Source of the DNA: Georgenia_A wangjunii
Lineage (GTDB): Bacteria; Actinomycetota; Actinomycetes; Actinomycetales; Actinomycetaceae
Strand: one strand, 5' to 3'
DNA length: 64,000 nt
NCBI RefSeq assembly: GCF_036421915.1
Contig: NZ_JAZGOM010000001.1
The notes under the pieces were generated by a model. That model was not told the DNA's origin and did not search any database. It saw nothing but the letters and a program-made list of their open reading frames with translations. The position numbers and the translations under genes are program-made. Position 1 is the stretch's first letter; each line of letters starts with the position of its first letter. Shown piece after piece: positions 62,304-64,000 of this stretch.

Positions 62304-62927
62304 ATGGCCGAGATCCTCGAGCGCCTCACCGATGCCCGCCTGGTGCCTGTCGTCGTCCTCGACGACGCCGCCGCTGCGGCGGACCTGGGCGCCGCGCTCG
62401 TCGAGGGCGGGCTGCCCGTTGCGGAGGTGACCTTCCGGACCGCCGCGGCCGCGGACTCCATCCGGGCGATGTCCGCGAACGGCGACCTCCTCGTCGGCGC
62501 CGGGACGGTCCTCACCGCCGGGCAGGTCGACGAGGCCGTCGACGCCGGCGCCCGCTTCGTCGTCTCGCCCGGCTTCTCGCGCGCCGTCGTCGACCGCTGC
62601 GCCAAGCGCGGCGTGCTCGCGCTGCCCGGCGCCGTGACCGCCTCCGAGGTCATGATGGCCCTCGAGGCCGGCCTGACGACGGTGAAGTTCTTCCCCGCGG
62701 AGACCTCGGGCGGTGCGGCCGCCATCAAGGCGCTCGCCGCACCCTTCGGCGGCGTCCGGTTCGTGCCCACCGGAGGCATCGGCCCGGACAACATCGCCGA
62801 GTACCTCGCCCTGCCCGCCGTCGCGGCCATCGGCGGGAGCTGGATGGTGCCCCGCGCCGCCGTCGCCGCGGGAGACTTCGCGCAGGTCGCGGCACTCGTG
62901 GCCGACGCCGTCGCCCTCGTCCGCTAG
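62304..62927 (+). CDS. eda: KDPG/KHG aldolase
   Basis: Cleaves 2-keto-3-deoxy-6-phosphogluconate (or the hydroxy-oxoglutarate analogue) to pyruvate and an aldehyde. The 207-residue class I aldolase shows AEVTFRT with catalytic Glu41, GAGTVL, SPGFSRAVV and TTVKFFPAE with Schiff-base Lys128. GGIGPDNIAEYL is the phosphate-binding region. The ATG at 62304 follows AAGGAG. It precedes the KDG-type kinase by 57 bases, completing a kinase-aldolase route for sugar acids. Confidence 0.94.
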   Translation: MAEILERLTDARLVPVVVLDDAAAAADLGAALVEGGLPVAEVTFRTAAAADSIRAMSANGDLLVGAGTVLTAGQVDEAVDAGARFVVSPGFSRAVVDRCAKRGVLALPGAVTASEVMMALEAGLTTVKFFPAETSGGAAAIKALAAPFGGVRFVPTGGIGPDNIAEYLALPAVAAIGGSWMVPRAAVAAGDFAQVAALVADAVALVR

Positions 62928-62984
62928 CGCAGCACCGGCCGCCGCCGGCGCCCACCCCTGACCCACCCCTCGAGGAGGAGCACC

Positions 62985-64000
62985 GTGAGCCTGAGCATCA
63001 AGGACGCCGACCAGTGCCGCTACGACGTCATGTCGCTCGGGGAGGTGATGCTCCGCCTCGACCCCGGCGAGGGGCGCATCCGCACCGCGCGCTCGTTCCG
63101 GGCGTGGGAGGGCGGCGGTGAGTACAACGTCGCCCGCGGCCTGCGGCGCGCCTTCGGCCTGCGGGCCGGGGTCATCACCGCGCTCGCGGACAACGAGGTG
63201 GGCAGGCTCGTCGAGGACTTCATCCTCACCGGCGGCGTCGACACCTCCCTCATCCACTGGGCCGCCTACGACGGCATCGGGCGCGGGGTCCGCAACGGCC
63301 TCAACTTCACCGAGCGTGGCTTCGGCGTACGCGGCGCCGTGGGCGTCTCCGACCGCGGGCGGACGGCGGCGTCCCAGCTGCGCCCCGAGGACATCGACCT
63401 CGACCACGTCTTCGGAGAGCTCGGCGTCCGCTGGCTCCACACCGGTGGCATCTACGCGGCGCTGTCCGAGACGTCGGCCGAGATGGTCCTCGCCACCGTC
63501 CAGGCCGCGAAGCGGCACGGCACGGTCATCTCCTACGACCTCAACTACCGCCCGAGCCTGTGGCAGGCCATCGGTGGCAAGGCGAAGGCCCAGGAGGTCA
63601 ACCGGGAGATCGCCCAGCACGTCGACGTCATGATCGGCAACGAGGAGGACTTCACCGCCAGCCTCGGCTTCGAGGTGGCCGGCGTGGACGAGAACCTCAC
63701 CGACCTCGACGTCGCGAGCTTCCGGGCGATGATCGAGGAGGCCTCCGCCGGCTACCCCAACTTCGAGGTCATCGGCACGACGATGCGCGGGGTCCACAGC
63801 GCCACCGTCAACGACTGGGGCGCGATCGCGTGGTCCAAGGACGAGGGGTTCGCCGAGGCCACCCACCGCACCGGCCTCGAGATCCTCGACCGCGTCGGCG
63901 GCGGCGACTCCTTCGCGTCCGGCCTCATCTACGGGCTCATGGCCGGCGAGCCGCTCGCCACCGCCGTCGAGTACGGCGCCGCCCACGGGGCGCTGGCCAT
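62985..64000 (+). CDS. kdgK: 2-keto-3-deoxygluconate kinase-like PfkB sugar kinase (C-terminus beyond window)
   Basis: The first 338 residues of a PfkB-family kinase. Seen: VMSLGEVMLRLDP, WEGGGEYNVARGL, NFTERGFGVRG, ISYDLNYRPSLW and the catalytic region DRVGGGDSFASGLIYG. GTG 62985 follows a strong GAGGAGGAG. It would phosphorylate KDG to KDPG for the aldolase encoded upstream. The frame is open at the last base, so the end is missing. A related hexose or fructose kinase is possible, but neighbourhood favours KDG. Confidence 0.88.
   Translation, partial: MSLSIKDADQCRYDVMSLGEVMLRLDPGEGRIRTARSFRAWEGGGEYNVARGLRRAFGLRAGVITALADNEVGRLVEDFILTGGVDTSLIHWAAYDGIGRGVRNGLNFTERGFGVRGAVGVSDRGRTAASQLRPEDIDLDHVFGELGVRWLHTGGIYAALSETSAEMVLATVQAAKRHGTVISYDLNYRPSLWQAIGGKAKAQEVNREIAQHVDVMIGNEEDFTASLGFEVAGVDENLTDLDVASFRAMIEEASAGYPNFEVIGTTMRGVHSATVNDWGAIAWSKDEGFAEATHRTGLEILDRVGGGDSFASGLIYGLMAGEPLATAVEYGAAHGALA

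Overview
The window is from a high-GC Gram-positive actinobacterium. The evidence is strong G/C bias at third codon positions, frequent GTG starts, many GTGA/ATGA stop-start overlaps inside operons, lipobox lipoproteins, an LPxTG sortase substrate, an actinobacterial SAM-riboswitch metF-metE unit and a very long HrpA helicase. A member of the Micrococcales (Cellulomonas/Georgenia-like soil relatives) fits best, but no marker gene here fixes the genus.

Layout. (1) 1-5051: a leftward operon, murQ then an ABC sugar importer (lipoprotein binding protein plus two permeases, the last cut by the window edge), divergent from an RpiR-type regulator. (2) 5176-12481: a rightward myo-inositol operon iolC-B-D-A-E-G, almost every junction overlapping. 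(3) 12471-12717: a tandem/inverted repeat block built on a GTGATCATGCAG core. (4) 12729-19352: a divergent glycoside locus with GH4 glycosidase and DeoR regulator leftward, PfkB kinase and a second ABC importer rightward. (5) 19541-22789: a 1082-residue secreted, LPxTG-anchored PIG-L deacetylase. (6) 22938-41857: mostly housekeeping and envelope genes (lipoprotein, SprT-like protein, flavoprotein monooxygenase carrying an in-frame repeat insertion, aminoglycoside-phosphotransferase-like protein, hrpA, EEP hydrolase, SAM riboswitch-metF-metE, CAP/FG-GAP secreted protein, Ohr, Gfo/Idh/MocA oxidoreductase, VIT-family transporter).

(7) 42160-50628: a complete class II lanthipeptide cluster: two different Cys-rich precursors with double-Gly leaders, a hairpin, one LanM, a short membrane-anchored protein, LanT with a C39 peptidase, a 57-residue membrane peptide, and an ABC self-protection pair. 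(8) 50665-58800: a defence island: Vsr nickase and a cytosine-5 methyltransferase, then a leftward operon joined by ATGA overlaps that encodes a Z1-domain SF2 helicase with an unusual N-terminus, a ParB-like protein, a PD-(D/E)xK-like nuclease candidate and a 95-residue protein. Beyond the helicase lies a decayed second vsr. Base composition from about 52.8 to 58.8 kb is visibly less GC-rich than the flanks, consistent with acquisition by transfer. (9) 59197-64000: a sugar-acid locus, flavoprotein plus SDR leftward, KDPG-type aldolase plus KDG-type kinase rightward, separated by two LacI-type palindromes.

Taken together, much of the window serves scavenging (muropeptide sugars, inositol, glycosides, sugar acids), flanking one antimicrobial-peptide cluster and one probable anti-phage restriction island. 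The last two are the most promising places for undescribed biology.
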